64,000 bases of DNA from Ambrosia x helenae (Eukaryota > Streptophyta > Magnoliopsida > Asterales > Asteraceae): the NCBI GenBank assembly GCA_030844895.1, contig CM061224.1, forward strand, positions 31,146,102 to 31,210,101, given 5' to 3'. Shown piece after piece: positions 29,898 to 41,545 of the stretch (positions are counted from its first letter, which is position 1; the number at the start of each line of letters is the position of its first letter). A program made the position numbers and the translations under genes. Below the pieces are notes generated by a model, which saw nothing but the letters and a program-made list of their open reading frames with translations, was not told the DNA's origin and did no database searches.

Positions 29898-32706
29898 TTA
29901 CTCCATAACTACATAATTTTTCATCCTAGATAATCTCCTCCGGGTTCTTTTGGCAGTAGAAGATAGGTCATCAACATTTAAAATATCAGCATCTTCAATA
30001 CTCCTTTTTCCATTGGTGCTTGTACCACAATCCCTTAAAGCTTCATCGACGAAAGAGTCTGTAGCAATACAAAAAACATCCTTGAAAAAATAACAAAAAA
30101 ACTACTTAACTATTAAAATGAAGAAAACAAACTCTATGGATAGCTTAAAGAAGTTTAAAAAATGTATACTTAAAATCTTTGTTTACCAAATTTAAGAACA
30201 CAAGCCAAAAGTAATAAATACCTCTCCAGCGTTATCATTTTCATAATCACTGGCCATAACCGAGTCAGCAATTATTGCAGGATCATCACATATCTTCTGA
30301 ACAGTGTACACACGGTATTTATTTTTAAGATTGTATTATGAAACTTCAATCTTGAAAGCCAAAAGCTTATCTACCAGCCGAAATAACTCTTGCGGAAAGC
30401 TTTCACTATCCTCAAGCTTCAACTGTCTTTCCATTAAATCACTTGCAGACGAACCAACAATATTGGACACATCTTTATCAAACAACATAAAGGACACGCT
30501 ACCACTCTTATCCTGAACTTTGACTTGAACCTTAAACCTGAAATAAATACCTTACAATAAGTTGACTGTAATGTTGAAAAAAATGTAAATAAACATTTTA
30601 TCTTACTTTGTTGAGATAGATTTAGATTTACATTCACACAATCGCATCTAGGACAAACAAAAGCTGTAACAGGCAAATCAATAATTTCTTCAGAAACTTT
30701 TACAGCAGTATGTAAGTACTCTGATTTAGTTTGCACCTTCCTGAAACATTTCCTACAAGCAACATAAAACCAACCAGATCGTTCTTGCACAACTTATATA
30801 GTTCCAACCACGACACAACACATTGCCTGTAATCCAACAATATATTGATCATTGTTTTGAACCAGAATATAAAAAAACAAATTAAATATAACAAAGAAAT
30901 AAACAAATATGAAATTTATTAAAAAAATATTGAAACCGTTTCTTTGTCGCTAAGCTCGTCAACATCTTTCTTTGGAGTTGAAACAACGAATTCTTGATGC
31001 AATGAGTAAACAGAGTCAGGGGAATGTAGTGTTTGAGAAGTAGAACCAGATTCTTGAGCTTTCTTCTTAAGAAGACTGAATAATGGAAAAAACAATGAAC
31101 AAAAAAATGACCTACAAGACTCAAAAGGACAAAAAAAATTTAAAAACATTGCCCTTTTTGTAAAAATTTGTTCTAAATATTGTACCTCTTCCTTAATTTG
31201 TTAACTTCATCAATTTCTACATTTAGAAACAGTCGACTTCCATACTTGTCACTTTGTACGGAAATTTGTTCTATATATAACAATATACATATACTTAGTG
31301 ACTTTATTTCATGTTAACAATTATTTTAAAAAACGCAAAACTAAGTCAAAGTTACCTTTCCAGTCCTTAACTTTAACATGCTGTATAACAACCATCACAT
31401 GCTCATTAGCAGGATTATTAGCAATGAGATTGTTAAACAGTACTGCATAATCATTCCACATTGTACATCTTAAAATGGTACCTCTACATGCAAACAATAA
31501 TTTTAAGATTGTAAATTCATATAAAAAACAGGGACTCAACATTTCAAATACAACATTTATTACATCACTAAATAACATACAAGTTGGTTAATTTAAGACT
31601 ATAAGTAATGGTTGATGCCCCTTACGGGGCATTTTCCGGCACATCATTATTATAAAGCCCATCAAAAAAATGTGTAATGGTTAAAGCCACTTAATGCCCT
31701 TTTTAGTTATTACTTTCCATATTTTATTATCTTATTTTGGCATTATAATAGAAATGTTCCACCTTCTTAATGCCCATGTAATGCCAAATGGGATGGTGTT
31801 GGGAGCATTATCATGCTTATTCATGCCCCTATAATGCCCATTACACATGGTCTAAGAGAATATTCGTCATTACATTTACTACACCACTTCATTAATTCTT
31901 AGCATTTATTACACAAATGATTGTATGTATTAAGTTTTGGAAACATAACAACAAACAATGTTTATAAAAATAAAAGTCAATGCTTACTCCAAATATTGAA
32001 GATCAAAGTTCATCCGTTTTGTTAATTTTGGAGCTTTTCCAAACATATCCAAATCGCCATACCAAATAAGACTACCAGCAACATCTGCAGATAAATATAA
32101 AATACAACTATATAAAAAATCTATACAAATTAAACCATCCAAAACCTGAGTTACATAAAATATGAGAATAGACCAACCAACAGTCAATAGCATATTTGCT
32201 TCTCCACTCATAATATCTTTAAATGGAATGAACCTAAACCCATAATCAACACCTTCCCACCCGACATTATGATTCACAGTAGTAAAACGATAAAAAACGA
32301 TTTTAAAAGCATGGGCAACAACAGTATATGGGTCCTTGTTTTCACCAACGCCGAATTTGGAGAGAACAACAATATCTTCCTCATGAACTTTAGTGTCAAA
32401 ATATTGCACCAAATGACCTTTAATAGAATCCTGAATCTTATCACGCCGAATTTGGAGAGAACAACATAACAACTTTTTCAAAATATAGATATAAGTATAT
32501 AATATGAACGTAAGACAACAACATTAACCTAAAACAATATAAAACATAAACAATCATTTCCATGACCATACCTTCTCATCAATCAATATGAGTTCCATCT
32601 TATAATTTTGTTTCCATTTTCGTATAACACGTCCCTTCATACTCCACGTATCCTTCCCTGGATTCAGGTCAGAAATAAAACCGAGACTATTGTTTACAGC
32701 TTCCAT
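29898..32706 (-). pseudogene. RPA1-like (replication protein A large subunit) pseudogene, about nine exons
   Basis: RPA1 binds single-stranded DNA in replication and repair. Exons inferred from AG/GT borders in a consistent phase: 32706-32572 (MEAVNNSLGFISDLNPGKDT, WSMKGRVIRKWK, first OB fold), about 32442-32178, 32084-31988 (DVAGSLIWYGDLDMFG), 31483-31357 (TMWNDYAVLFNNLI), 31270-31186 (SRLFLNVEIDEVNKLRKR), 31075-30937, 30826-30607 (C4 zinc region, GWFYVACRKCFRKV ... FVCPRCDC), 30537-30222 (SVSFMLFDKDVSNIVG) and 30080-29898. In-frame stops at 30794-30796 and 30336-30338, and a damaged exon 2 start, make it non-functional. Such proteins are also carried by plant Helitrons, but I see no Helitron ends around it. 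Confidence 0.8.
31597..31852. mobile_element. Tourist-like MITE in an intron of the RPA1-like pseudogene
   Basis: 256 bp with imperfect terminal inverted repeats GACTATAAGTAATGG and GACCATGTGTAATGG (12 of 15 match), flanked by TAA on both sides (31594-31596 and 31853-31855). A 3-bp TWA duplication is the mark of PIF/Harbinger elements. It carries no coding capacity. Confidence 0.75.
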
Positions 32707-33102
32707 TGATATAGTTTCAATATATTGATTTATTTATACAAAGATGAGACAATGGTTAGAAGACACTTTCCAGAAATTTAGAAGGTTTGTATTGTTATGT
32801 GCTAATAAGATATGCTTATAAATGAAACTTATTGATATGTTTACCACTACAACATAACTAAGTACTACACCCCCTACCTTAATTTAAAAATTCCGGCTTA
32901 AAAGTTGAAAATTTAACGCATACTTTTAAAATTTTATTATTATTATTTATTATTTATGTCAAAAAATGAGACTACGAATAAAGTCTATAGTTATATATTG
33001 GATTGTATTTAAGCTGATACAGTATTTGATGATATGAACAAACTCTAAAAAAATATAAAAAATGATTTTATAGTGGGTTGTATGATTATTTATTTCTTTA
33101 TT
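32707..33102. other. AT-rich region, no gene seen; ends in the G2 target site
   Basis: 5' flank of the RPA1-like pseudogene, with no recognisable element. The last five bases (33098-33102, TTATT) are duplicated at 61528-61532. Confidence 0.6.
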
Positions 33103-33465
33103 TGTGACACCTTGCATTTTCGGGTTAATAGTTTAACTAACTCTAGTTGACTTACATGATAATTCATGCATTGCACTTGACTAGGGTTAGTTAAATGAGT
33201 CACACGATACACGGTTATAGGTGAACAACTGCATACACGAGTCTTGAGCCCTGAACGTTAGTGAAACAATATAACAAATAATTGTAGAATAACTCGTTGG
33301 ATATTATTTGCAATTATGTGTATATTTGAAATTATTTGGAGTTAGTATGAATTAATTGTTACGCGCTTTGCGAGACCGGGTCCGTAACCAACTCTAGTAG
33401 GACCGGGTGTCGTAGACCAATTATAAAATATTTGGGTTAAATATTTTATAGATTAATTATTTATA
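33103..33465 (+). repeat. 5' LTR of G2, part 1
   Basis: It aligns with 58712-59065 of the 3' LTR nearly base for base, including GCGAGACCGGGTCCGTAACC, up to the Helitron start. Confidence 0.9.
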
Positions 33466-33466
33466 T

Positions 33467-34513
33467 CTATACTATATTAATAAGCATATAGGAAGGGCAG
33501 AAATGGTCATTTGCCACTTTTAAGAGATGTACAAGCCTTAAAAGCATGTACAAGCCCTTAATGCAAAGGAAAAAGCAAGGTACAAGAGCTGAGGGGAGAA
33601 CTAAACTCGAGTTACAGCCATAGGGTACAAGTCTTACAGCATATGATACAACTCCTAAAGCTTCAAGAAACACAATCCACCTAAAAAAACACAGCCAATA
33701 AGGGAGCACTAGAAGGATCATAATCCAAACCATCCATCCACACAGATCATAATCTTGACCATTCATTTTGAAAACCTACAAACCTTTTCCTTCTCTCTCA
33801 CATAAACTCATTTCATTTATCTCTTTATTCTCAAGAAATCTAGGGTTCCTCCTTCACTCCTGTTGAACGATACAAGCATACGCTCTAAGATATCAGCTTT
33901 TATTCATCATCCATGACGTTTTTTTTAACCGATTCATACTATAAATTTTAACGGTTGTATATTCAACCCATAGTGAATATCTCTGACCGCCATAGCGAAT
34001 ACGGTCGGTGATGGTGACAAATATATTAACGGTTGAGGTTGATTCTAGGGTTACGAGGAGAAGTTAAGGTGAGTTTTTAGTGACAGAAACCTACACATGG
34101 GGTTGTGAAGATTTTTGGCAAGTAAATTAGGGCTCCGACAAGCCCTTTCACTGTATGACTATCATCTCCGTCAACAAAAGGTAAGAATCGATTCTTTTAC
34201 TCCTGCTTGTTTTATTAAATAATTTAAATCGGACATTTAGTGTTCAAATATCGGTAACTTGGGCACTGTGGTGGTCACTTCCTGTGACAGGGGATGTCCG
34301 GCCACCAGAATGTGGTGGTTGTTTACGGCAGACATGGTTGAGACAAGGACGAAAAGAATCGATACAGCTAAGGTGTGATTTGGGTGTCAGTGAATCAAGC
34401 CACATCTGGTCAAGTGAGCCATCAAGACAGTTGAGGATACATTATGTTTCACTTTATGTTATTGCCACTATTAGTTTGTGTACGTTTATCTAATTTTTTG
34501 TGTTGATTTATAG
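33467..34513 (+). other. Helitron left part, gene-fragment and promoter-like sequence
   Basis: Resembles a captured 5' region: CT-rich stretches near 33790-33870 (TTCTCTCTCACATAAACTC), then exon-like and intron-like sequence. A 69-codon frame at 34284-34493 is open but unrecognised. No function assigned. Confidence 0.35.
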
Positions 34514-34612
34514 GTCTCAACTTCAGTTGTGGAACCCTACAACAGTGTTCTTTGTACACATGCTCTACTTAAACATACTGATGTAGCGGTGCTATTGGAT
34601 AATGAGTCCATT
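34514..34612 (+). pseudogene. Captured alpha-tubulin exon fragment
   Basis: After an intron-like TTTATAG acceptor the plus strand encodes VSTSVVEPYNSV ... HTDVAVLLDNESI, 33 codons matching the conserved alpha-tubulin segment around VVEPYNS. Similarity is lost after codon 33, with no following RRSLDI-type sequence. It has a few substitutions (for example CTHALLKHTD where the family usually has STHSLLEHTD). It is Helitron cargo with no neighbouring tubulin exons visible. Confidence 0.88.
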
Positions 34613-34694
34613 GACACAACGTTTGTAAGATTTATTTATTTTTAATTTGTTGACCTTATTAAGTAAAAATGTCATTACCAGTTAATTGCTACAG

Positions 34695-34789
34695 CCAATT
34701 GCCTATTTTCCATGGTCGTGTAGTTTCATGTTGAGGGTGGTTGCCTTACGTCTTACATGGGTCCATGGAATGACCGTGAAATCAGGAAG
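34695..34789 (+). pseudogene. Captured exon-like fragment, unknown gene (a)
   Basis: Bounded by a CTACAG acceptor and an AAG/GTATCC donor. The open phase reads PIAYFPWSCSFMLRVVALRL and continues to VHGMTVKSGR. I do not recognise the family. Confidence 0.4.
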
Positions 34790-35389
34790 GTATCCACTTT
34801 CTAGAGAATGATTTATTAAAGACTGTTTATGGGCTGCCCGGTTTCAATCAAGACTGTTTATAGAGATTTTGTGTATGATTGTTGCTTTTCTAAATCGGGA
34901 GTTTGTTGATGGATAAAACGTTTTAAACTATTTTATATAAAAAGATTTATGTTAAGTGCATAGTATGGAAAAAAAATAATATTTTGTGCATAGTTTGAAA
35001 AGAATTGAAATCTTAATCAATCATGGCAGTATGTGCTATTTTTTTTTTACGTTTTTTTAGATTTATGACAATAATAGAAGTCAACACGTTAACACTTGCA
35101 ATGGTTTTTACCATTATTATTTCCTTGCATGAAATTTTAATATGTGTTATGCATCTTTTACCCACAACAAAGTGAGAAGTTAAAGAAGTTCATTACATAA
35201 ATTTAATGCATGGAAAGGAGATGACGGGACTGTAAGTCTGTAACAATTCAGTTTCTAACTATCATCGTTTAACATGCGTCATGGTTCGTGTATTTAAAGT
35301 TTGAGTTTAGTGAAACTATATTTGAATATTTGAAAACAAACGTTGTATTAATTAAGTTTGAATTTCTTTTTTTTTTTGGACATTTTCAG

Positions 35390-35700
35390 ATGGAGCAGAA
35401 ACATATTTGTGCTTCCATATGTGATTGCTTACCCAGAGAAAATTGAAGGAGACGACAATAAAGACCATATTTGCAACCATGTTGTTGACAGGTAAAATTA
35501 CACACTTACTAATATAAAAAAAAATAATAATAAAAAAAATTCTTAGTTTACATTAAGTACAGATCAATATTGCTGATTCTTTCAAAACATTTGAATTATA
35601 ACGCCAATTAGTTATTCTTCTATTGCTTTGTATTTGTTTCATTTTTGAAGGTGTATAGCATCTTCTTTAGTAAGAAATGGCTTTGTTCAGATTATATGAC
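35390..35700 (+). pseudogene. Captured exon pair, unknown gene (b)
   Basis: Exon 35390-35491 (TTTTCAG acceptor, GACAG/GTAAAA donor) reads WSRNIFVLPYVIAYPEKIEG and on to NHVVDR. The next exon from 35651 (TTTTTGAAG acceptor) continues in phase as CIASSLVRNGFVQII before a stop. The matching phases across the intron suggest two consecutive exons of one host gene. Product not recognised. Confidence 0.45.
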
Positions 35701-36145
35701 CCAAGAAAACGGTTGTTATTGGTGAAGATGTGTAAACAATACATGAGAGGTTTGTTTTTAAGCATGGTGTTAATTTTTTTAAGGTTAAGATTTTTACTGG
35801 GATAATGGATCAGTGGATTAAACAAGTACATGATAAAAGTTAACTAAAATTACCAGTGTCAGATGGGTTGGCCGGGTAAGACGAATGCTTACACCATGAA
35901 ACATGTTAATTCAGGTTGATTATTGTGTAACGGGTCAAACAAATAAAGTACTAAAAGATTCAGCTGAAATGAAATGGGTCAGACGTGTTAGATTAGATGA
36001 ATGATCAATTAGAATTTGCCTAATGTGTTTTGGAATTCTAACATCGTAAATCTTTTCAAATTAAATAAAAAATACAATATTATTTTTTAAATATAGCAAA
36101 CTGATGCAACAGTTAACCTATAAAGTCAAACTGCAATAAATTATC

Positions 36146-36452
36146 TCTATGTTGTCAAAAAGCGCCTAGGCGCCAGCGCATAGGAGCTTAAAAACGAGGG
36201 TTTTTTTTTAACTAAGGCGCATAGTATAAAATATATTTTAGGGGTTTTATAGATGTTTTAGGCTTGTTTAGGGCTACTTTAGGAAGCTTTAGGGTCGTTT
36301 AGCATTTGTTTATGGCTCATTTAGGATGTTTTAGAGGTTTCATGCAACTTTTAGCCTGGATTTGGCTAGAAATTGGCCTGAAATTAGCCTGAATTTGCGC
36401 CACACCAGTCACAGCGCACTTGGTGCACCTCACGCGCTTTTGACAACATAGA
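36146..36452. mobile_element. Foldback/MITE-like element within the Helitron
   Basis: Near-perfect 20-bp terminal inverted repeats: TCTATGTTGTCAAAAAGCGC at the left and the complement of TCTATGTTGTCAAAAGCGC at the right. GC-rich GGCGCC motifs lie near the ends and T-rich TTTAGG repeats within. No coding capacity. The flanks show no clear target duplication, so the superfamily is uncertain. Confidence 0.7.
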
Positions 36453-37859
36453 TTTACCTCTTTAATAGGTTATTCCTAATTTCTTTACTATCTTATCCCA
36501 GTATTTATGCTGTTTGGGCTAAGAATTTAATGAAAATAGGCAGAAACTATGTATTCTGGATACTTTAGCCCCCAATAATTGGTTACTTTATTGTTGGACT
36601 AGGATATACAAGTAGTACTTGAATATATGTTTTTTTTTTTCTCAGGCTGAAAGCAATTGTAGATATGGACTGTTTTGACTGGATATAGACACGTCTTACT
36701 GTATTAGGTTGCGTTTAATTATCATTATTTGACCTGTCAGTTTTAGCATATTTGAACTGTTTTGATTGGATTTATTGCCCCTAAGCTACAGAAAGAAAAA
36801 CAATCCTCAAATGTGTATAAATTCCATATTTGATGTAATGGTATGTTTCCAGTGTGTCTTAAGGTTGTTTGTTGTCTTCAAGGTTTATTCAAAAGGAACT
36901 TGTTGAGGTTTTTAGCATTTAACTTGAAGGTTTGTTCCTTCACACTTCATTCCACTTTGACAATGTTTCATTAATATTTTATTTTTATAATCGCCCAAGC
37001 CGACTTGTTCTTGTTTCGCCCCTTTTTAATAAAGCTTTTACCTTTTGATCTGTTATCCAAACTAACTTGGCGGGGCCCACATAGTATAGTAGAACTAATA
37101 TTCTTTTTCGTTACAACAGGCCCATGGGATGTCGCTATGGCATAAAAATAGTTGACTCAACCTTACAAAACTTGTGCATGAGCTTAAACGACCATGCCAG
37201 AGCATGAGACCTTAGAGCTTGTGTGCTTAAAGGATATCGATTGATGTCACGTTTAGCAAGGTTGAAATTCAGAGATTGCCTAGAAGTATATTCAAACTGT
37301 ATTGTTATTTAGTTTTTTAGTGTTGAAATTTTGATGTACCTTGTTTCATTAATTTTCCATAACTATGGGTACAACCTTGATTAAGATATAATATGTATGA
37401 TTGATTGATAAATTGACCAAACTTACACAGTCCTTTTGAGTTTTATATTTTCCTTCCATTGTCAATCAAATTTACATGAAAGTTGTGATTTTTATCGGTC
37501 ATGGGATAATCAGTTTAAGATCTTTTCTACTTTTTCGTGGATATGCACAAATCTTGATGTTTTGATTGCACGAAACAAGTTCACGTATGGCGTTGGCGGT
37601 GTTAAACTTGGGACAAGCGATAACCAAGAACTAACACCGAAAACTTGATGACTTGCTAAAACCTTTAGCGACTCTTTATGTTTAACTCCCAACTTATGTA
37701 TTCATAGGCCCTTAAAGTGATGAGGAACAAAATTGCAATGTACCAAAAATGTAAGTGCTATATTCATGGTATTACTATGCTTATATACGTACTCACTACT
37801 TAGGATTGGTAAATGACTTGTTACATTTTGACACTGAGATATTAAAAAAGCCCGTGTAT
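36453..37859 (+). other. Helitron right-centre, intron-like sequence
   Basis: AT-rich and intron-like, with a TTTCTCAG acceptor near 36645. A short open frame at 37436-37648 is unrecognised. No supported gene. Confidence 0.35.
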
Positions 37860-38150
37860 ATACGCATGGATATAAATCGAATTGTTGTCTTTACAAATAA
37901 AACTTACTTTTGTATGATGTTTAAATCAAATTCCACCAACCATATATATAATGTCGACGGATATAGATAAATTATTGTCTTTGCAAATCAAATTAACTTT
38001 TACATGATGTTCAAGTAAAGTTCCTCTTACCATAGATATAATGTGCATGAATATAAATAAAATATTGTCTTTACAAATCAAATTTACTTTTATATGTTGT
38101 TCAAACTCAAATTCCTCCTACCACGTATATAATGTACATTGCAAAAATCT
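37860..38150 (+). repeat. Three-copy tandem repeat near the Helitron 3' end
   Basis: Units of about 90 bp containing TTGTCTTTACAAATCAAA and a TATATAATGT(A/C)(C/G)A(T/C)G block start near 37885, 37974 and 38065. They lie about 120 bp inside the 3' terminus. Confidence 0.75.
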
Positions 38151-38266
38151 TAGCATTATTGTAAACACTGTTTTTGCTCAAACAAGGGCATGAAGCATCC
38201 GCCGCAACACGGACTAACCAAATTGTAAATTGTTGCCGCCGCCGCATCGCGCGGGTTCCCTACTAG

Positions 38267-39172
38267 TTATATATATATATATATATATATAGATTATGTA
38301 AAAAAATAATCATGTGTGTTGATGACTTGGACGTTGGTCAAGTCTAAAAAAAAAAATCAATTTGGAAAGCAAAAATAGAAGCTGATATCAAATAGTAGTT
38401 AAACGACACAAAAAATATTTAATGCTGCACATTGGTTTTTTTTTGGCGAAAAAGAAAAGAAAAAGAATAACTAAACTCTGCCATAATGCCATAATCAAGA
38501 AACCATTAATTTTGGAGCTTAAGAAGGTATAGGATCATTAAAACGAAAACCTTGAGGTATATTAATCTTTCTTTTATGTGTTAATCCTTCTAATCATATT
38601 TTAAAACACCACAAACTTGTTTGTCCAGATCTGATGTGGGTCTATAATGATCAAAACATAAGTTTTATAAAATATTAACATGATAAACATTAAGCTTTGT
38701 GATTATTATGTGGTGTGTTAATGAATGGTTTTGATTTATTAACATGTAGGGTTTATAGATAATAATATTTGTGATAAAAACTTACATGTGGGGACTGTTA
38801 TCTTATATGATCATGATGTATTACGTGTTTATGATAATATTTAGGGGATATTATGGTCATAGGATGCGTTAATAATAAGGTCTTAACATGAATATAAACG
38901 GACAGATTGCATGTTTCGACTTGTAGGCTCTATAACGTGATCTTAAACTACTTGTTTTGTTGGTTCTTGGTTTGAGAATGTTATACATGGTCTTAGCTTA
39001 CTGGAATGGGCAAGATCATGCGATTTGGTGTTCGTTTGTTATTTTTTTGGAATTTATTACAAGTAAAGGTTAAACCTGATTTTCGGATTAATAAATTGGA
39101 TCAACTTTAAACGATCATAACATGAGTTTTACAAAGAATTAATTCATGAAATTTGGAAAATAGGTCGACATT
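38267..39172 (+). repeat. 5' LTR of G2, part 2 (likely)
   Basis: After a (TA)n tract (38270-38290) comes AT-rich LTR-like sequence up to the Athila boundary. It has no counterpart in the 3' LTR, where another insertion and probably a deletion occupy this position, so the assignment rests on position only. No gene. Confidence 0.5.
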
Positions 39173-39902
39173 GATGAAACTTGACTTTTCCAACTAGATT
39201 CATCCGTTTGGGTGAATACACAGTATTTGGGAATATTAATACTAATACAATGATTCAAACACACAATCACACAATTAAAAAGTTAAAGAAATACCCAAAT
39301 GTTTAAACCCTAAAGCTTCAATTGTGTATTTCCTAGGCATGATACAAAGAGGTTAGACAATCATGGCCATGGAGCTTGATTCTTCAATTATTGGGTCTGG
39401 AATCTTGAAATCTTGAATGATAGGAGGATTTGATGTTCTTGAATGGTATCGAATTGATTAGGAATAATAGGATGGATTGGTTGTGTCCAAGATCCGCCCT
39501 AGGAGGTTAGAATTGAAAGTCTCCCTAAAAAATCGAAATCCCCTTTTTAAAACTCATCAAAGATGTCAGTTTCACGTTTTTTGTGCTGCATGTTGCGCCT
39601 AGGATGCCGAGACATGCGTCTAGGACGCCCAGCTGATGTGCCCTTGACGCCCAAGGTCTTCTGAAGACGCTCAGCTGGATGCTGACCAGCGTCCAGGACG
39701 CCCAGAGGTGAGTCTAGGACGCCGAAGCCTATTTCGCTTGATTTCCTTTGTCTTGCTCAGTTTCTCGCTACGTTCTTGCAAAATCCATTCCAAATCCCCC
39801 TGCAAAATGAAAATCTCATCAAAGTAGCGTGTCCGAGACTATCAAAACACATAGAAATGCAATATTAAACACTAAGAACCTTGGACTTTCAACCGCGTAT
39901 CA
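39173..39902 (-). repeat. Left Athila-type LTR, partial
   Basis: The minus strand begins TGATACGCGG at 39902 after a PPT. The part 39240-39560 is related to 42070-42330 of the complete LTR, but U3 differs in its motif array, so it is a different subfamily. The left end, near a TGATG at 39173, is uncertain. Confidence 0.6.
39594..39727. repeat. GGACGCC / GCGTC motif array in U3
   Basis: TAGGACGCCCAG, TTGACGCCCA, GCGTCCAGGACGCC and similar words recur about eight times on both strands, 170-310 bp from the LTR start. A TATA-like TTTTAAAAAGGGG on the minus strand follows near 39551. Confidence 0.8.
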
Positions 39903-39915
39903 CATCCCCACACTT
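39903..39915 (-). other. PPT of the left Athila copy
   Basis: The minus strand reads AAGTGTGGGGATG directly before the LTR. Confidence 0.8.
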
Positions 39916-40385
39916 ATATTTTTGCTTGTCCTCAAGCAAACTTATTACACTTTCACAATTCCAAACACAAAACGCATTCCCATTCTCAAACATAGCTGAG
40001 TTAAGGTCTAATGTCATACCCGGTTCCTACGCTTTCTACAATCAAGAACTACCGAACTTTCAATGAGTCATTCTTTTAAAACTCAAGTGGTTACCCAAGA
40101 TTAGCCTACCTTCTAAAGCAAATAAACCACACACATATCCCTCACAATGTTCTCTCCACTCGGTTAATTTACTAGCATTAATGTACTAGTATATATATGT
40201 GGTACACTCAAAACCGATTATAATGCATGTGAATATGTACTTGCAACTTAATCGCACTTCACCAAATTACACAAAAGTGAACACAAGTCAAAAGGTCTTT
40301 AAAGGGTTGTAACGTGGCTGGGCGAAGGGTATGGAAGAGATATTTTAAAAGTGACTAAGGTGATGAAAATCCGACTATTATTACA
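39916..40385 (-). other. 3' internal region of the left Athila copy
   Basis: No gene. It is homologous to 42729-43205 (CTCCACT-GGTT, CTCGAAACCGATTATA-type words, AGGCGAAGGGTATGGAAG, GATGAAAATCCGACT), which shows that the two 3' regions belong to related elements. Confidence 0.75.
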
Positions 40386-41262
40386 TCAAACAACTACTCC
40401 CTAGTACCGCACATTGCTTTGAATTCAGAAAGATGATCGTATGGGTCTTCAGTAGCCATCCCATGAAAATGAGGAAGAATGTTGATATAGTTCGGTTTAC
40501 AATCGAAAGATCTTCTTCCTGGAGGTGGAGGTACAATGGGTGATTCATTCTTGGAGGCAAGTGGTCTAAACCGACTATCAACCCCTTGCATCGGAACATG
40601 AGGCCTTCTTCGGGGTGCATCAACCTCTTCTTCTCTCTGTTGCCTTCTCACAAGGGGTCTTCTATTTGCCTGACCATCATAATGTGCATCCCGATAATGA
40701 CTACCCTAATGATTTCGGTGCCCTCTTGGGTTTTGCCTCGTCGATTGACAAAGTCATGATTACCCTTCATTTCCCACATTCTGGTGTGCACCCACATTGG
40801 AGTGATGATCACTTTGGTAGTCTTCTTCATCTTCATGCCTACCATTACCATTGCCATATCCCCAACCATCTTCTTCTTCTTCTGTAAACTCCCTTTCCGA
40901 CTGTTCATCTTCCCCCGAATGGTATATGTGAACGCTGACTTGCTCTGATGACTGATAACTTGGCACACTAAAGGGTTCATTATCATTGATATTTTCTCTT
41001 AGTTCATCAATGTTATCCTCGAGATCATCATATCTTCCTTCATTGAATCTGTTCACAGGGTCGAATGTGGGATTGCCACGGTTATGAACAGAGGGTCTTT
41101 GATTAACATTTCGGGTGTTGGGAATTTGGTTATGATTCGATTGAAGTGGTGGGTGTTGTGGGTGTTGAGCTCTGTTTGTATGTGGTGGAGTGGGTGGTAT
41201 GCGCTTTCACCTGAGCGGCGGTTTAGATTTGAAGTTGCCATTTGGACGGTTCCAAAAGACAA
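40386..41262 (-). pseudogene. Athila gag, N-terminal part only
   Basis: Fragments in shifted frames: MATSNLNRRSGESAYH (41262 on), an acidic segment (RYDDLEDNIDELRENIND, EREFTEEEEDGWGYGNGNG), then RRQQREEEVDAPRRRPHVP and PHFHGMATEDPYDHLSEFKA. The last matches the start of the Athila gag core. It breaks off at about CGTRE, joining 3'-region sequence. The rest of gag is found at 50660-52184, on the far side of the complete LTR. Confidence 0.72.
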
Positions 41263-41526
41263 GGTTTGGTGTGTATATGGTGATTGAGGGTTAGAAGTAA
41301 TCGGCTCCTCTAACTGGTGTTGTCAGTTTCTTCTTGCTACTCTTTCAATTTCCGGCTCAAACACTAAAGGAGATGTCCTCCCCGAAAGTCTTGTATGTAT
41401 GCACTACCTGTAATCTGCACAAGTAACACACCCGTGTAATAAAGAAATGATAGAGAATAAACCAAACAAACACTTAAACAAATTATCACAAAATCAACTA
41501 ATCTCTAAACACTAAGCGCACTAGCT
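41263..41526 (-). other. Athila leader
   Basis: Short untranslated stretch between primer site and gag. Nothing else seen. Confidence 0.6.
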
Positions 41527-41543
41527 CCCCGGCAACGGCACCA
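41527..41543 (-). other. Primer binding site, tRNA-Asp type
   Basis: The minus strand reads TGGTGCCGTTGCCGGGGA, one mismatch from the site at 2163-2180, two bases inside the LTR. Confidence 0.88.
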
Positions 41544-41545
41544 TT

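Larger units (their letters stand above)
33466..38266 (+). mobile_element. Helitron carrying captured gene fragments
   Basis: It starts TCTATACTATATTAATAAGC, a plant Helitron 5' end, preceded by A. It ends in a GC-rich stretch (GCCGCATCGCGCGGG) then CTAG at 38263-38266, followed by T. Insertion between A and T with no duplication, TC at the start and CTRR with a nearby hairpin at the end are the defining marks. It encodes no Rep/helicase and is non-autonomous. Cargo includes an alpha-tubulin exon, other exon-like pieces, a foldback element and subterminal tandem repeats. Confidence 0.8.

Noticed and set aside
30304..30516. Plus-strand 70-codon frame
   Set aside because: Lies opposite exon 8 of the RPA1-like pseudogene.
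29268..33102. RPA1-like gene as part of an autonomous Helitron
   Set aside because: No TC start, CTRR hairpin end or Rep/helicase motifs were found around it.
34284..34493. 69-codon frame in the Helitron as a gene
   Set aside because: No recognisable domain, and it ends in a hydrophobic low-complexity stretch. It could be a captured exon by chance.
36600..37700. Further alpha-tubulin exons in the Helitron
   Set aside because: Looked for conserved tubulin motifs in all frames and found none.
39100..39180. Target duplication for the Athila compound
   Set aside because: The right flank is ATGAG. An ATGAG at 39122-39126 is not next to an LTR-like terminus, so the match is treated as chance.
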